DNA of 64,000 nucleotides from an uncultured Lachnospiraceae bacterium (GTDB lineage: Bacteria > Bacillota > Clostridia > Lachnospirales > Lachnospiraceae). The position numbers and the translations under genes were made by a program. The stretch is taken from the NCBI GenBank assembly GCA_947644545.1, contig CANRZW010000009.1:40201-104200 (forward strand), read 5' to 3'. The notes under the pieces were generated by a model. The model searched no databases. It had not been told where the DNA came from and saw only the letters and a program-made list of their open reading frames with translations. Every line of letters begins with the position of its first letter. Position 1 is the first letter of the stretch. Of the stretch, positions 1 to 7,853 are shown piece by piece.

Positions 1-484
1 CTGCCTGCTTGGACACCGTATCCGTGGTCATGATGGCTTCCGCCGCCAAGGTGCCCGCTTCCTGCGTATCGGCCCTGGCCGCCGCCAGCTTCTCCACCCC
101 TGCCAAAAGCTTATCCAGCGGAATCTGATTGCCGATCACGCCGGTTGATGCCACCAGAACCGCATCCGGAGAAATCTTAAGCAGCTGCGCCGTCTTCTCC
201 GCAGTCTGCCTGCAGCATTCATACCCTGCCTTGCCGGTACAGGCATTGGCAATGCCGGAATTCACGATCACGGCATGCACGGCAGGAGAATTCTCCACGA
301 TCTCCCTGTCCCACAACACCGGCGCCGCCTTCACCACGTTACTGGTAAAGACACCCGCTGCCCGGCAGGGTGTCTTGCTGTACACCATCGCCATATCCTT
401 TCTGTTCTGATATTTGATCGCTGCTTCGATGCCCGCCGCCTCAAAGCCCTGTGCCGCTGTGACGCCGCCTTCTATTATTTTCAT
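1..484 (-). CDS. argJ: Glutamate N-acetyltransferase / amino-acid acetyltransferase ArgJ (N-terminal part, cut by window edge)
   Basis: Translating the minus strand from the ATG at 484 gives an open frame to the window edge that begins MKIIEGGVTAAQGFEAAGIE and continues through SNVVKAAPV and AVIVNSGIANACTGKAG, the characteristic N-terminal (alpha-chain) part of the ArgJ family. ArgJ transfers the acetyl group from N-acetylornithine to glutamate in the cyclic arginine pathway and is normally self-cleaved at an ATML motif, which would lie beyond the edge. About 161 codons are present of a usual ~400. The gene lies downstream of argC on the same strand, separated from it by three smaller genes, so it is probably part of an arginine operon continuing to the left. 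Confidence 0.93.
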   Translation of the reverse strand, partial: MKIIEGGVTAAQGFEAAGIEAAIKYQNRKDMAMVYSKTPCRAAGVFTSNVVKAAPVLWDREIVENSPAVHAVIVNSGIANACTGKAGYECCRQTAEKTAQLLKISPDAVLVASTGVIGNQIPLDKLLAGVEKLAAARADTQEAGTLAAEAIMTTDTVSKQA

Positions 485-587
485 GAACTTTCCTTTCTGC
501 TCTTTACTCATAGTATCCGCTTTGTTTTCGCACTTTGTTTTCACGCACTGTTTATTATTCTAATACATTTCTTCTGTATTGGGAAGA

Positions 588-1202
588 TTAAATTTCCTCC
601 ATTCCGATATCCGGAATCTCCACATTGATCTGCGTATCACCGGCCATCTCATGCGGATCCGGCTGATCAACCTTCTCCTCCTCTTTTTCCTCCCACAAAG
701 ACTCATACTCCTTGTGCTTCTTGTCTGCATTCATTACCGCCATGTTCTTGGCCGCCATATAGACTTCCATATTGAAGTCCATCAACTTCTTCTCGTCCGA
801 AGCAGGCACCTTGTCGCCGTTGGCGATCCGTCTGGCAATCTCCAGACACTTGGCCACCTCTTCCCCATACTCCTGCATGGCCTCCCCTTGCTGCTTCGCC
901 ACTTCCGCATTCGCGATTCCGACCTCCAGCTCTATGACCTGATCCCGCAGCTTGACATGCTCCTCTATCTGTTCCTTCACCTGATCGATCTTCTCCTGCA
1001 GTTCTTTGGCACGCTTACGATATTCCTCCGACAGCTCAAGCACCACTCCGGAACCGCCATTCCAGGCTTCCTCACCGGAGCCGTATTTGAATCTAGCGTC
1101 GTTTTCTTCCTTCTCCTTAAGCAGCTTTCTCTGCCGGCTGCGCAGCGCTTCCAACTGCGATGTGTATGCCTGTCTTGCCTCCCTGATCTTCATAGTCGCC
1201 AT
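588..1202 (-). CDS. Coiled-coil protein of unknown function
   Basis: A 204-residue protein with a good Shine-Dalgarno sequence (GGAGGTGACAGG) directly before its ATG. The sequence is strongly charged and heptad-like over roughly residues 1-130 (RSRQRKLLKEKEEN, ELQEKIDQVKEQIEEHVKLRDQ), which suggests a long coiled coil, and ends in an acidic tail. There is no signal peptide, membrane segment or recognisable catalytic motif, so it is probably cytoplasmic. I do not recognise the family. It sits between the GNAT gene and argJ on the same strand and may be co-transcribed with the arginine genes, but nothing in the sequence ties it to arginine metabolism. Confidence 0.8.
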   Translation of the reverse strand: MATMKIREARQAYTSQLEALRSRQRKLLKEKEENDARFKYGSGEEAWNGGSGVVLELSEEYRKRAKELQEKIDQVKEQIEEHVKLRDQVIELEVGIANAEVAKQQGEAMQEYGEEVAKCLEIARRIANGDKVPASDEKKLMDFNMEVYMAAKNMAVMNADKKHKEYESLWEEKEEEKVDQPDPHEMAGDTQINVEIPDIGMEEI

Positions 1203-1259
1203 CCTGTCACCTCCATGTATGCAGCTATAGTTTCCGTTCCCCCTGCTTCAACCTTCCCT

Positions 1260-1709
1260 TCAACCTGCATTGAACTTTGTAATATTCTTCTCATTCAGTG
1301 TAAAGTCATAGTAGTTCAGATCCTCCCGCTTCGTCCAGCCAATCTGCCGCCAGAAGGCATTGCCGACGTCGTTGGCGGTAAAAGCGATCAACGACACCTT
1401 ATTGATCTGCTCCGCCCGCAGAGCCTCCATGCAAAAGACCACCATCCGTCTGCCAATCCCCCGCATCCGATACGCTTCTGCCACGCAGACATGATACAAA
1501 CAGCCGCGCCTCCCGTCATGCCCGCACAGAATAGCTCCCACAATCTTACCGTCCTCCTCCGCCACCACACTGCTGGACGGATTTCTGGCCAGGAAACGCG
1601 CAACGCCTTCTCTGGAATCATCCAGGCTTCTGATGGCAAATCCCTTGATGGAAAGCCACAACGTCTTCACGCCCTCATAATCCTCTATTGTCATCGTCCG
1701 TACTATCAT
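1260..1709 (-). CDS. GNAT-family N-acetyltransferase
   Basis: A 149-residue protein with the GNAT layout: an N-terminal strand-helix (MIVRTMTIEDYEGVKTLW), a central VAEEDGKIVGAILCG strand pair, and the acetyl-CoA binding motif A in VCVAEAYRMRGIGRRMVVF (R/Q-x-x-G-x-G/A type). GNAT enzymes transfer acetyl from acetyl-CoA to an amine; the substrate cannot be read from the sequence. It lies between argC and argJ on the same strand, so acetylation of glutamate to prime the ArgJ cycle is an attractive but unproven role. A generic protein or metabolite acetyltransferase is equally possible. The Shine-Dalgarno sequence before the ATG is weak. Confidence 0.85.
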   Translation of the reverse strand: MIVRTMTIEDYEGVKTLWLSIKGFAIRSLDDSREGVARFLARNPSSSVVAEEDGKIVGAILCGHDGRRGCLYHVCVAEAYRMRGIGRRMVVFCMEALRAEQINKVSLIAFTANDVGNAFWRQIGWTKREDLNYYDFTLNEKNITKFNAG

Positions 1710-1761
1710 CTTGTTTTCTCAGCCTTTCTCTCCAAAACTCTCCTATAAGGGAAGTGTTTAT

Positions 1762-2250
1762 TCAATACCCCAGCGTCCCTTCCAGCGATTCATCATCCTC
1801 AATCCACTGCCGTACCGGAATCACCCGATAGTCGTCTTCCGTATCCCGGATGTAAACCGTCTCGATCCCGGCATTGATGATCTGCCGCTTGCACATGGAA
1901 CAGCTGCAGGAATTCTTAACGTATTCTCCCGTGTCAGCCTCCACCCCTACCAGATACAGTGCACTGCCGATCATCTTATCTCTGGACGCACTGATAATGG
2001 CATTCGCCTCCGCATGAACACTGCGGCACAGCTCATACCGTTCTCCCCGGGGAATCTCCATCCTGATCCGGACGCATTCCCCGAGATCCGTACAGTTCTT
2101 ACGTCCCCGCGGCGCCCCCACATAACCCGTGGATATCACCTCATCATTCTTGACAATCACCGCACCGTAATGCCTTCTAAGGCAAGTGGAACGCTGCGCC
2201 ACCATCTTCGCCAGATCCAGATAATAATTGACTTTATCTCTTCTTACCAT
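1762..2250 (-). CDS. dCMP deaminase-like cytidine/deoxycytidylate deaminase (ComEB type)
   Basis: A zinc-dependent deaminase of about 162 residues. The HAE motif in SVHAEANAIISAS supplies a zinc-binding histidine and the catalytic glutamate; the two zinc cysteines are in CSCSMCKRQIINAG. The N-terminal GAVIVKNDEVISTGY and PRGRKNC segments match the dCMP deaminase branch, which converts dCMP to dUMP for thymidylate synthesis. The ATG at 2250 is preferred: a longer frame opens with a TTG at 2283 that has no ribosome site. The gene follows argC on the same strand; no functional link to arginine is evident. Confidence 0.88.
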   Translation of the reverse strand: MVRRDKVNYYLDLAKMVAQRSTCLRRHYGAVIVKNDEVISTGYVGAPRGRKNCTDLGECVRIRMEIPRGERYELCRSVHAEANAIISASRDKMIGSALYLVGVEADTGEYVKNSCSCSMCKRQIINAGIETVYIRDTEDDYRVIPVRQWIEDDESLEGTLGY

Positions 2251-2350
2251 CTCCTGCCCTATTCCTTTCCTGCCTGCGTCCAATACCCGTCAGGCACCCC
2301 TGTTTCCCGAAGCCTCTTATGTCCGATATTCGGCTATGGCAGAGAACCGG

Positions 2351-3418
2351 CTACGGAAACATCGGTACCAGTTCCAACCCTTCACTCTCCGGAAGTCCAA
2401 ACATCAGATTCATGTTCTGCACCGCCTGGCCCGCGGCCCCCTTTACCAGATTGTCAAGCGCACCCATCATGATGATTCTGCCGGTCCGCTCATCGATCAC
2501 AAAATTAATATCCACGTAGTTGCTGCCTTCCACCCACTTCGTTTCCGGACAGACTCCCTTTTCCAGCACGCGGACAAACTTCTCCTTCGCATAATACTTA
2601 TCGTACACCGCCCTGATCTCCTCGTAGTCCGGCAGGCTCTTTGATCCGTCCGCTCTTCTTACGGGAAGGAGCTTCGCATATTCCGTCACCAATATTCCTC
2701 TGTTCATCGGAACAAGATGCGGCGTAAAATTCACCAGGATTTCTCTGCCTGCCGCATATCCTAACTGCTCCTCGATCTCCGGCGTATGTCTGTGGCCTGC
2801 CACGCCATAAGCCTTGATATTCTCGTTCACCTCACAGTACAGGTTCGTCACCTTGGCGCCCCGCCCGGCGCCCGACGTTCCGCTCTTGGCGTCAATGATC
2901 AGCGTATCCGGATCGATCAGGCCTTCCTTCACAAGCGGATAGGCCGTCAGAATGGAACAAGTCGTATAGCAGCCCGGATTGGCTGTCAGCCTGGCCCGCT
3001 TCACATCCTCCCTGTTAATCTCGCACAACCCATACACCGCCTCCTCTATGTACTGCGGCGATTTATGCTCGATCCCGTACCATTTCTCATAGACAGGCAC
3101 ACTCTTGATGCGGAAATCCGCGCTCAGATCCACAATCTTTACCTTCGACAAGATATCATCATTCACCACCGACGCACAGAATCCCTGGGGCGTCGCCGTA
3201 AAGATAACGTCCACCTGCCCGGCCAGTTCTTCCATATTATCATCCATGCAGGCATCGTCCACGATCCGAAAGAGATTCTGATAGACAGACGCATATTTCT
3301 GATCCACATAACTGCGGGATCCATACCATTTGATCTCTACCTCCCTGTGTCCCATAAGCAGCCGCACCAATTCACCGCCCGCATATCCTGTCGCTCCTAT
3401 AATTCCTGCTCTGATCAT
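2351..3418 (-). CDS. argC: N-acetyl-gamma-glutamyl-phosphate reductase
   Basis: A 355-residue protein starting MIRAGIIGATGYAGGELVRL, the Rossmann NADP-binding motif of ArgC. The active-site cysteine lies in ANPGCYTT at about residue 149, and AGHRHTPEIEEQL near residue 215 is the conserved substrate-binding segment. The enzyme reduces N-acetylglutamyl phosphate to the semialdehyde, the third step from glutamate to ornithine. A strong GGAGG precedes the ATG. It is divergent from argG, and the shared intergenic region carries ArgR-like boxes, so both directions are probably repressed by arginine. Downstream genes on the same strand lead to argJ. Confidence 0.97.
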   Translation of the reverse strand: MIRAGIIGATGYAGGELVRLLMGHREVEIKWYGSRSYVDQKYASVYQNLFRIVDDACMDDNMEELAGQVDVIFTATPQGFCASVVNDDILSKVKIVDLSADFRIKSVPVYEKWYGIEHKSPQYIEEAVYGLCEINREDVKRARLTANPGCYTTCSILTAYPLVKEGLIDPDTLIIDAKSGTSGAGRGAKVTNLYCEVNENIKAYGVAGHRHTPEIEEQLGYAAGREILVNFTPHLVPMNRGILVTEYAKLLPVRRADGSKSLPDYEEIRAVYDKYYAKEKFVRVLEKGVCPETKWVEGSNYVDINFVIDERTGRIIMMGALDNLVKGAAGQAVQNMNLMFGLPESEGLELVPMFP

Positions 3419-3464
3419 CTTTACCTCCGTTCCAAAGCACTATATTTTTCCCAATCGTATCCTC

Positions 3465-3470
3465 AGTATA
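3465..3470 (-). promoter_or_regulatory. Putative -10 element of argC promoter
   Basis: On the minus strand TATACT lies about 47 bases upstream of the argC ATG. The matching -35 is poor, so this would be a weak or activated promoter. The ArgR-like boxes lie upstream of it. Confidence 0.4.
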
Positions 3471-3528
3471 TCACGCATCTTTATAGAAATCACTAAAAAA
3501 CGCCAAAGCTTTGCAAATCCGGCACTTT

Positions 3529-3552
3529 TGCATAAAAATTCGTATTTTATGC
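3529..3552. promoter_or_regulatory. ArgR-type ARG box between argC and argG
   Basis: TGCATAAAAATTCG followed by TATTTTATGC makes a near-perfect inverted repeat of GCATAAAA. It matches the ArgR/AhrC operator consensus TGAATWWWWATTCA at 12 of 14 positions. Further TGCATAAAA half-sites occur near 3580 and 3613, as expected for cooperative binding of an ArgR hexamer. The sites lie just upstream of the argG -35 element and between the two divergent arg genes. Regulation by ArgR is an inference from motif and position. Confidence 0.65.
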
Positions 3553-3627
3553 ATATTATTCAATTTTCTTTCTACTTTTTGCATAAAAAATGAGAAATAT
3601 TCGTTTTAAAAATGCATAAAATCACAC

Positions 3628-3656
3628 TTGCATTCTACACTGCTATGATGTATATT
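3628..3656 (+). promoter_or_regulatory. argG promoter (sigma-A type)
   Basis: TTGCAT, a 17-base spacer and TATATT form a good housekeeping promoter about 100 bases upstream of the argG ATG. An ARG-box-like half-site (around 3613) abuts the -35 element, a position suited to repression by arginine. Confidence 0.75.
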
Positions 3657-3759
3657 GTTTTACTGTAGAAGTAACTGGCAATCAGAACCGCGCACCTGCT
3701 GCGCCGTTCCTAAATGAGCAACTCTGCCGATCAAACAAAAAGACAAAGGAGACTACACC

Positions 3760-4983
3760 ATGAAAGAAAAAGTTGTTCTTGCTTATTCAGGTGGACTGGA
3801 CACCACAGCGATCATCCCCTGGTTAAAAGAAAATTTTGATTACGAAGTGATCTGCGTATGCGGCAACTGCGGTCAGGCTGAGGAGCTTGACGGATTGGAA
3901 GAGCGTGCCCTCTCAAGCGGCGCCTCCAAACTCTATATTGAAGATTTGACGGATGAATTCTGTGACGATTTCATTATGCCCTGCGTGCAGGCGCATGCCG
4001 TATATGAGAACAAATACCTGTTAGGCACCTCCATGGCCCGTCCTGTGATCGCCAAGAAGCTGGTTGAGATCGCACGTAAGGAAGGCGCTTCCGCCATCTG
4101 TCACGGCGCTACCGGCAAAGGCAACGATCAGATCCGTTTTGAACTGGGCATCAAGGCGCTGGCGCCCGACTTAAAGATCATCGCCGCATGGCGGAATGAG
4201 AAATGGACGATGAACTCCCGCGAGGAAGAGATCGAGTACTGCAAGCAGCACGGCATTAACCTGCCTTTCTCTGCCGACTCAAGCTACAGCCGCGACCGCA
4301 ACCTGTGGCACATCAGTCACGAGGGCCTGGAGTTGGAAGATCCCTCCAATGAGCCAAACTACGAACATCTGCTCGTTCTTGGCACAACACCGGAGAAAGC
4401 ACCCGAAGAGGGCGAATACGTTACCATGACTTTTGAAAAGGGTATCCCCACTTCCGTAAACGGTAAACAGATGAAAGTATCCGAGATCATCTCCACCTTA
4501 AATGAGCTGGGCGGCAAACACGGCATCGGCATCATCGATATCGTGGAGAACCGCGTGGTTGGCATGAAGTCCCGCGGCGTTTATGAGACACCCGGCGGCA
4601 CCATCCTCTACGAGGCTCACCAGCAGCTGGAGGAACTGATCCTCGACCGCGATACCTATGCACTGAAAAAAGACCTGGGCAATAAGTTTGCACAGATCGT
4701 ATACGAAGGCAAATGGTTCACTCCGATCCGCGAAGCGATCCAGGCCTTCATCGAATCCACACAGAAGTATGTGACCGGTGAAGTGAAGTTCAAGCTCTAT
4801 AAGGGCAACATTATCAAAGCCGGCACCACTTCCCCGTACACGCTCTACAACGAGAGCATCGCTTCCTTTACCACCGGCGATATGTACGACCACCACGACG
4901 CGGAAGGCTTCATCAACCTGTTCGGCTTATCCTGTAAGGTTCGCGCCATGAAGATGCAGGAGAACGGAGAGAAACTGCTTTAA
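3760..4983 (+). CDS. argG: Argininosuccinate synthase
   Basis: A 407-residue cytoplasmic enzyme joining citrulline and aspartate with ATP to form argininosuccinate. The PP-loop of N-type ATP pyrophosphatases is at the start ([14 protein letters not shown], residues about 5-18), followed by [14 protein letters not shown] near residue 115 and the citrulline/aspartate segment. Length is normal for the family. AAAGGAG precedes the ATG. It is the only arginine gene here on the plus strand, divergent from argC, and a strong terminator follows. argH is not in the window. Confidence 0.97.
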   Translation: MKEKVVLAYSGGLDTTAIIPWLKENFDYEVICVCGNCGQAEELDGLEERALSSGASKLYIEDLTDEFCDDFIMPCVQAHAVYENKYLLGTSMARPVIAKKLVEIARKEGASAICHGATGKGNDQIRFELGIKALAPDLKIIAAWRNEKWTMNSREEEIEYCKQHGINLPFSADSSYSRDRNLWHISHEGLELEDPSNEPNYEHLLVLGTTPEKAPEEGEYVTMTFEKGIPTSVNGKQMKVSEIISTLNELGGKHGIGIIDIVENRVVGMKSRGVYETPGGTILYEAHQQLEELILDRDTYALKKDLGNKFAQIVYEGKWFTPIREAIQAFIESTQKYVTGEVKFKLYKGNIIKAGTTSPYTLYNESIASFTTGDMYDHHDAEGFINLFGLSCKVRAMKMQENGEKLL

Positions 4984-5000
4984 TCCTGTGATCCTAATCC

Positions 5001-5040
5001 AAAACGTCTCCGATGACAAGCTTCGGAGACGTTTTCTTTG
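5001..5040 (+). terminator. Intrinsic terminator after argG
   Basis: AAAACGTCTCCG (5001-5012) pairs with CGGAGACGTTTT (5024-5035) around an 11-base loop, followed by a short T-rich stretch. The flanking A and T runs could also let it end the opposing transcript from 5045. Confidence 0.88.
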
Positions 5041-5044
5041 TCTG

Positions 5045-6430
5045 TCAGTCCGTAAATGGGACCAGTCCATATAGGGGCACCGGCTTCTCTTCCCTGCATA
5101 AATACAACAGCCTGTTAACGCCGCCGCCATAAAAGAAGTCGTCATTTGCCAGTTCCACACACTCTCTATTATCCGTTACCGTCATCTCCGGCGCTATCTT
5201 CAATCCGATCGTGACCTTCTCCTGCCCGTATACGAGTTCTTCCGGTATTGTGACCTGTACTTCCTTCGTCACGTTCTGACCGCCGGAAATCTCGTACAGT
5301 TCCGGCATTTCCACTTCATGACATAGATGCTCCGCTCCGGCGTCCACGGTCACAAAGACCCGGTATTTATCCGGAAGTGCGGCATAGCCGGCATTACACA
5401 GGCTGATCCGTATCCGTACTCCCTGACCGGACAGCTCTCCCGCAAAATAAGCTTTTCTCACAACCAGTTCCGAAATAAAAAGGCGGTATCCGAGATGGCT
5501 GCCCAGATAATGTCCTGCATCCACTTCCCGGCCTTCCATCGGCATTCCGTCCCACCGTGCAATGATTTCCTCATTATATTTCAGATTCAGATAGCTTATG
5601 TGCAGCCGGCCAAACTCATAATTTGCATTCTCCGGATCATTCAGCTTTCCCGGCGTCGGCATCTCTCCGCCATTCACCTGGTCCTTCAGATGCGTCTGCA
5701 CCCATTGCAGCTCGTCCCCCCGCTCCATGCCCGGATCATCATAAGTTCCCATGTCACTGTCGTTGGAAAGAAGCGCATCATTATGGATCCCCAGCCTGCC
5801 CGTCAAAACCCCCGCCGCCATGGCTTCCCGCACGAATCTTGGCCGACGCACTGCCACCTTGATATCGGCATCCAGACAGGTATCCCATTGTTTCAGAAGG
5901 TACAGCCTGTTCTCTCTTTGCTCTTCCTCCGTCCCTTCCAGATACCGGCTTGCGTGCCATTCTCCATAGGCTCCAAACATGCCCGCCTGTACGACCAGGA
6001 TCTGCTCCTGATAAGCATTCAGAACATCCGCAATCTGTGCGATATGTCCGGCCATCACTTCGATCCTGTCAGGCTCCGTAACATCCCGGTGGAATCCATA
6101 GGCCGCCCTGAAGACCACTGCCGTCTGTTCCTTCTTCGCCGTCTCCAATGCCGTCTCCAGTTCTTTCAGCTTCTCTTCCGGCAGCTTTTCTTTCCCATAT
6201 TCTTCTATATCATAAGAAAGCAGGATTACCCGGACCACTTCTGCGGCATCCGCTATCTTATCGGGACGGCTGCTTCTCACCTGGATATAGAACCCTCTGT
6301 CCGGATTGTTGAGAACTGCGTCGGACTCCTCGAAGCCCCACTGCCTTTCTTTCCTCATGGCCGTCAACACCATAAAGATCAACGAGAAGCTTCCCAGAAG
6401 CAGCGCTATGACCCATCTTATTTTATTCAA
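5045..6430 (-). CDS. DUF4874/DUF4832 protein, last gene of the pel-cotH operon
   Basis: About 461 residues. The N-terminus has one membrane segment (IRWVIALLLGSFSLIFMVL) that would anchor the rest outside the cell. The body resembles a DUF4874 barrel-like domain (NNPDRGFYIQ, VVFRAAYGF, AGMFGAYGEWHAS) followed by a beta-rich DUF4832 domain (LGSHLGYRLFISE, NAGYAALPDKY). These domains resemble glycoside-hydrolase-type folds, but no activity is established. The start is chosen as the TTG at 6430, which has CGGGAG six bases upstream and lies within the last codons of the DUF4956 gene, so translation is probably coupled. A role in binding or processing the extracellular polysaccharide is an inference from the operon. 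Confidence 0.8.
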   Translation of the reverse strand: MNKIRWVIALLLGSFSLIFMVLTAMRKERQWGFEESDAVLNNPDRGFYIQVRSSRPDKIADAAEVVRVILLSYDIEEYGKEKLPEEKLKELETALETAKKEQTAVVFRAAYGFHRDVTEPDRIEVMAGHIAQIADVLNAYQEQILVVQAGMFGAYGEWHASRYLEGTEEEQRENRLYLLKQWDTCLDADIKVAVRRPRFVREAMAAGVLTGRLGIHNDALLSNDSDMGTYDDPGMERGDELQWVQTHLKDQVNGGEMPTPGKLNDPENANYEFGRLHISYLNLKYNEEIIARWDGMPMEGREVDAGHYLGSHLGYRLFISELVVRKAYFAGELSGQGVRIRISLCNAGYAALPDKYRVFVTVDAGAEHLCHEVEMPELYEISGGQNVTKEVQVTIPEELVYGQEKVTIGLKIAPEMTVTDNRECVELANDDFFYGGGVNRLLYLCREEKPVPLYGLVPFTD

Positions 6431-7088
6431 AATAATCTCCCGTAAATTCAACCAGCGTTGCAGTGGTTACTCCCTGAATATCGGATAGCGCCGTGACAAA
6501 AGAAGAGCTCTCTCCCCGAAGCCTTACTTCATAGGTGAGTTCCGTCATCCCCTTCGAGGCCGTCTTATTCTTTAACACCTTTTTCAGCGGCTCGATCTGC
6601 CTTCTGACCGCCTCCGCCGCACTGTCCTGGTACTTCACGACCAGCAGATACTGATGCTTCTTATTTCTGATCTTCACTAACATGATATAGACGGCTGCCA
6701 CAAACAACGTTCCCAGGATAGATATGATATAGAGTCCTGCCCCGCAGGTCACCCCCACCGCCACGGTCCAGAACAGAAATCCCACATCCAGTGGATCTTT
6801 CACTGCCGTGCGGTATCTCACGATAGACAGCGCACCTACCATTCCCAGTGACAACACCACATTGGAGCTGATCACGATCACCATAAAGCAGGTAACCAGG
6901 CTTGTCATCACAAGAAGGATATTGAAATTATTGTTATAGATAACCCCCTTGTAGAATCCGCGATAGACGGCGTATACGATCATGCCGCACAGAAATGCCG
7001 CCAGCATCGACATCGCAAATCCGTTGACGGTCAGATTGCCGGCCTCTTCCAAGAATCCCTTTTTAAAGATATCCGAAAATGTACTCAC
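6423..7088 (-). CDS. DUF4956 membrane protein, copy 1
   Basis: About 221 residues with four or so membrane segments (MSMLAAFLCGMIVYAV, ILLVMTSLVTCFMVIV, LFWTVAVGVTCGAGL, ILGTLFVAAVYIML) and the family signature LSLGMVGALSIVRYRTAVKDPLD between them. A soluble ferredoxin-like tail of about 90 residues follows (YEVRLRGESSSFV). The start is taken as the GTG at 7088, because its GTGA overlaps the TGA stop of the VTC gene and an AGGAGG lies 11 bases upstream; an ATG at 7145 lies inside the VTC frame and is less likely. DUF4956 proteins usually sit beside VTC and CotH genes; their function is not known. A paralogue lies at 50308-50994. Confidence 0.87.
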   Translation of the reverse strand: MSTFSDIFKKGFLEEAGNLTVNGFAMSMLAAFLCGMIVYAVYRGFYKGVIYNNNFNILLVMTSLVTCFMVIVISSNVVLSLGMVGALSIVRYRTAVKDPLDVGFLFWTVAVGVTCGAGLYIISILGTLFVAAVYIMLVKIRNKKHQYLLVVKYQDSAAEAVRRQIEPLKKVLKNKTASKGMTELTYEVRLRGESSSFVTALSDIQGVTTATLVEFTGDYFE

Positions 7089-7807
7089 CTGAACAAAATC
7101 CTCCTTTTTTCTTCTCTGCACAGCACGTATTTGGAAACGGCGCATCTGTCCGTCATCGCTGTTTTCAGGATCTGGAATATCAGATCCGGCAGGTATTCGT
7201 CAAACTTCACCTCCAGAACCATGATCCCCGGGTCCAGCACCCGTCTGACCTCATATTGGTCGGAAAAAATATCAGGATCGCCGACGGACACCGAAATATC
7301 CTTATCGAAAGTAATTCGCACATTCCCCTGCTTCATCACATAAGCCTCTCTCAGATATTCTACCGCCACAACAGGCTTCAACAGACGCGTATGATGAAGT
7401 GCATAGAGTTCTCTGCCCAGGGGGTTCTGACAGGACAGGAAGAAATCATAGTCCCCCGCCAGCATGGTATCATATTGCTCTCTGTCGATCAGCATGCTGT
7501 CCTTCGCTATATACTCCCCATATTTCCGTTTGCATTCCAGGCTGATCCTGTCGTCCTTTCTTTCATAGCACCGCAGCCTGTACTTCTTGCGAAACCGGAT
7601 ACCGGCTGTTTTCTCCTCCCATGCCGAATGATAGATATCATCCAGATACAGGCTGCTGACCAGATACCCTTCCTCACTCTTCCTATGCGAATCCGCCTCA
7701 ACTGCCTGGCAGAGTCTCCCCCGCAGCGTGTGATAGACGCTGTCATTGATATAATATTTGATCTCATGGCGCAGCTTGTGTCCCAGATATTCCATCGTTC
7801 CATCCAT
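7085..7807 (-). CDS. VTC (polyphosphate-polymerase-like) domain protein, copy 1
   Basis: About 240 residues forming a single VTC domain of the CYTH/TTM superfamily. The tunnel-lining basic and acidic residues expected of the family are visible: RHEIKYYIN near the start, FRKKYRLRCYE, LECKRKYG, VEYLREAYV and the late EVKFDEYLPDLI. In yeast the Vtc4 version makes polyphosphate from ATP; bacterial operon versions are uncharacterised. The ATG at 7807 (or 7795) is chosen because a longer frame to 7951 runs into the cotH gene. Sitting between cotH and DUF4956, it may supply or act on a phosphorylated substrate for cell-surface modification, which is inference. Confidence 0.85.
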   Translation of the reverse strand: MDGTMEYLGHKLRHEIKYYINDSVYHTLRGRLCQAVEADSHRKSEEGYLVSSLYLDDIYHSAWEEKTAGIRFRKKYRLRCYERKDDRISLECKRKYGEYIAKDSMLIDREQYDTMLAGDYDFFLSCQNPLGRELYALHHTRLLKPVVAVEYLREAYVMKQGNVRITFDKDISVSVGDPDIFSDQYEVRRVLDPGIMVLEVKFDEYLPDLIFQILKTAMTDRCAVSKYVLCREEKRRILFR

Positions 7808-7853
7808 GCCCTTTCCCGGTATCAACGTCTTCTCAACATGCCTTTCCTGCAAG

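Noticed and set aside
579..1748. Long plus-strand open frame of 389 codons
   Set aside because: It lies opposite the coiled-coil and GNAT genes, its product is His/Leu/Arg-rich without domain features, and it has no ribosome site. It is a shadow of the minus-strand genes.
5327..6445. Plus-strand open frame of 372 codons
   Set aside because: It is opposite the DUF4874/DUF4832 gene, with shadow-like composition and no start signals.
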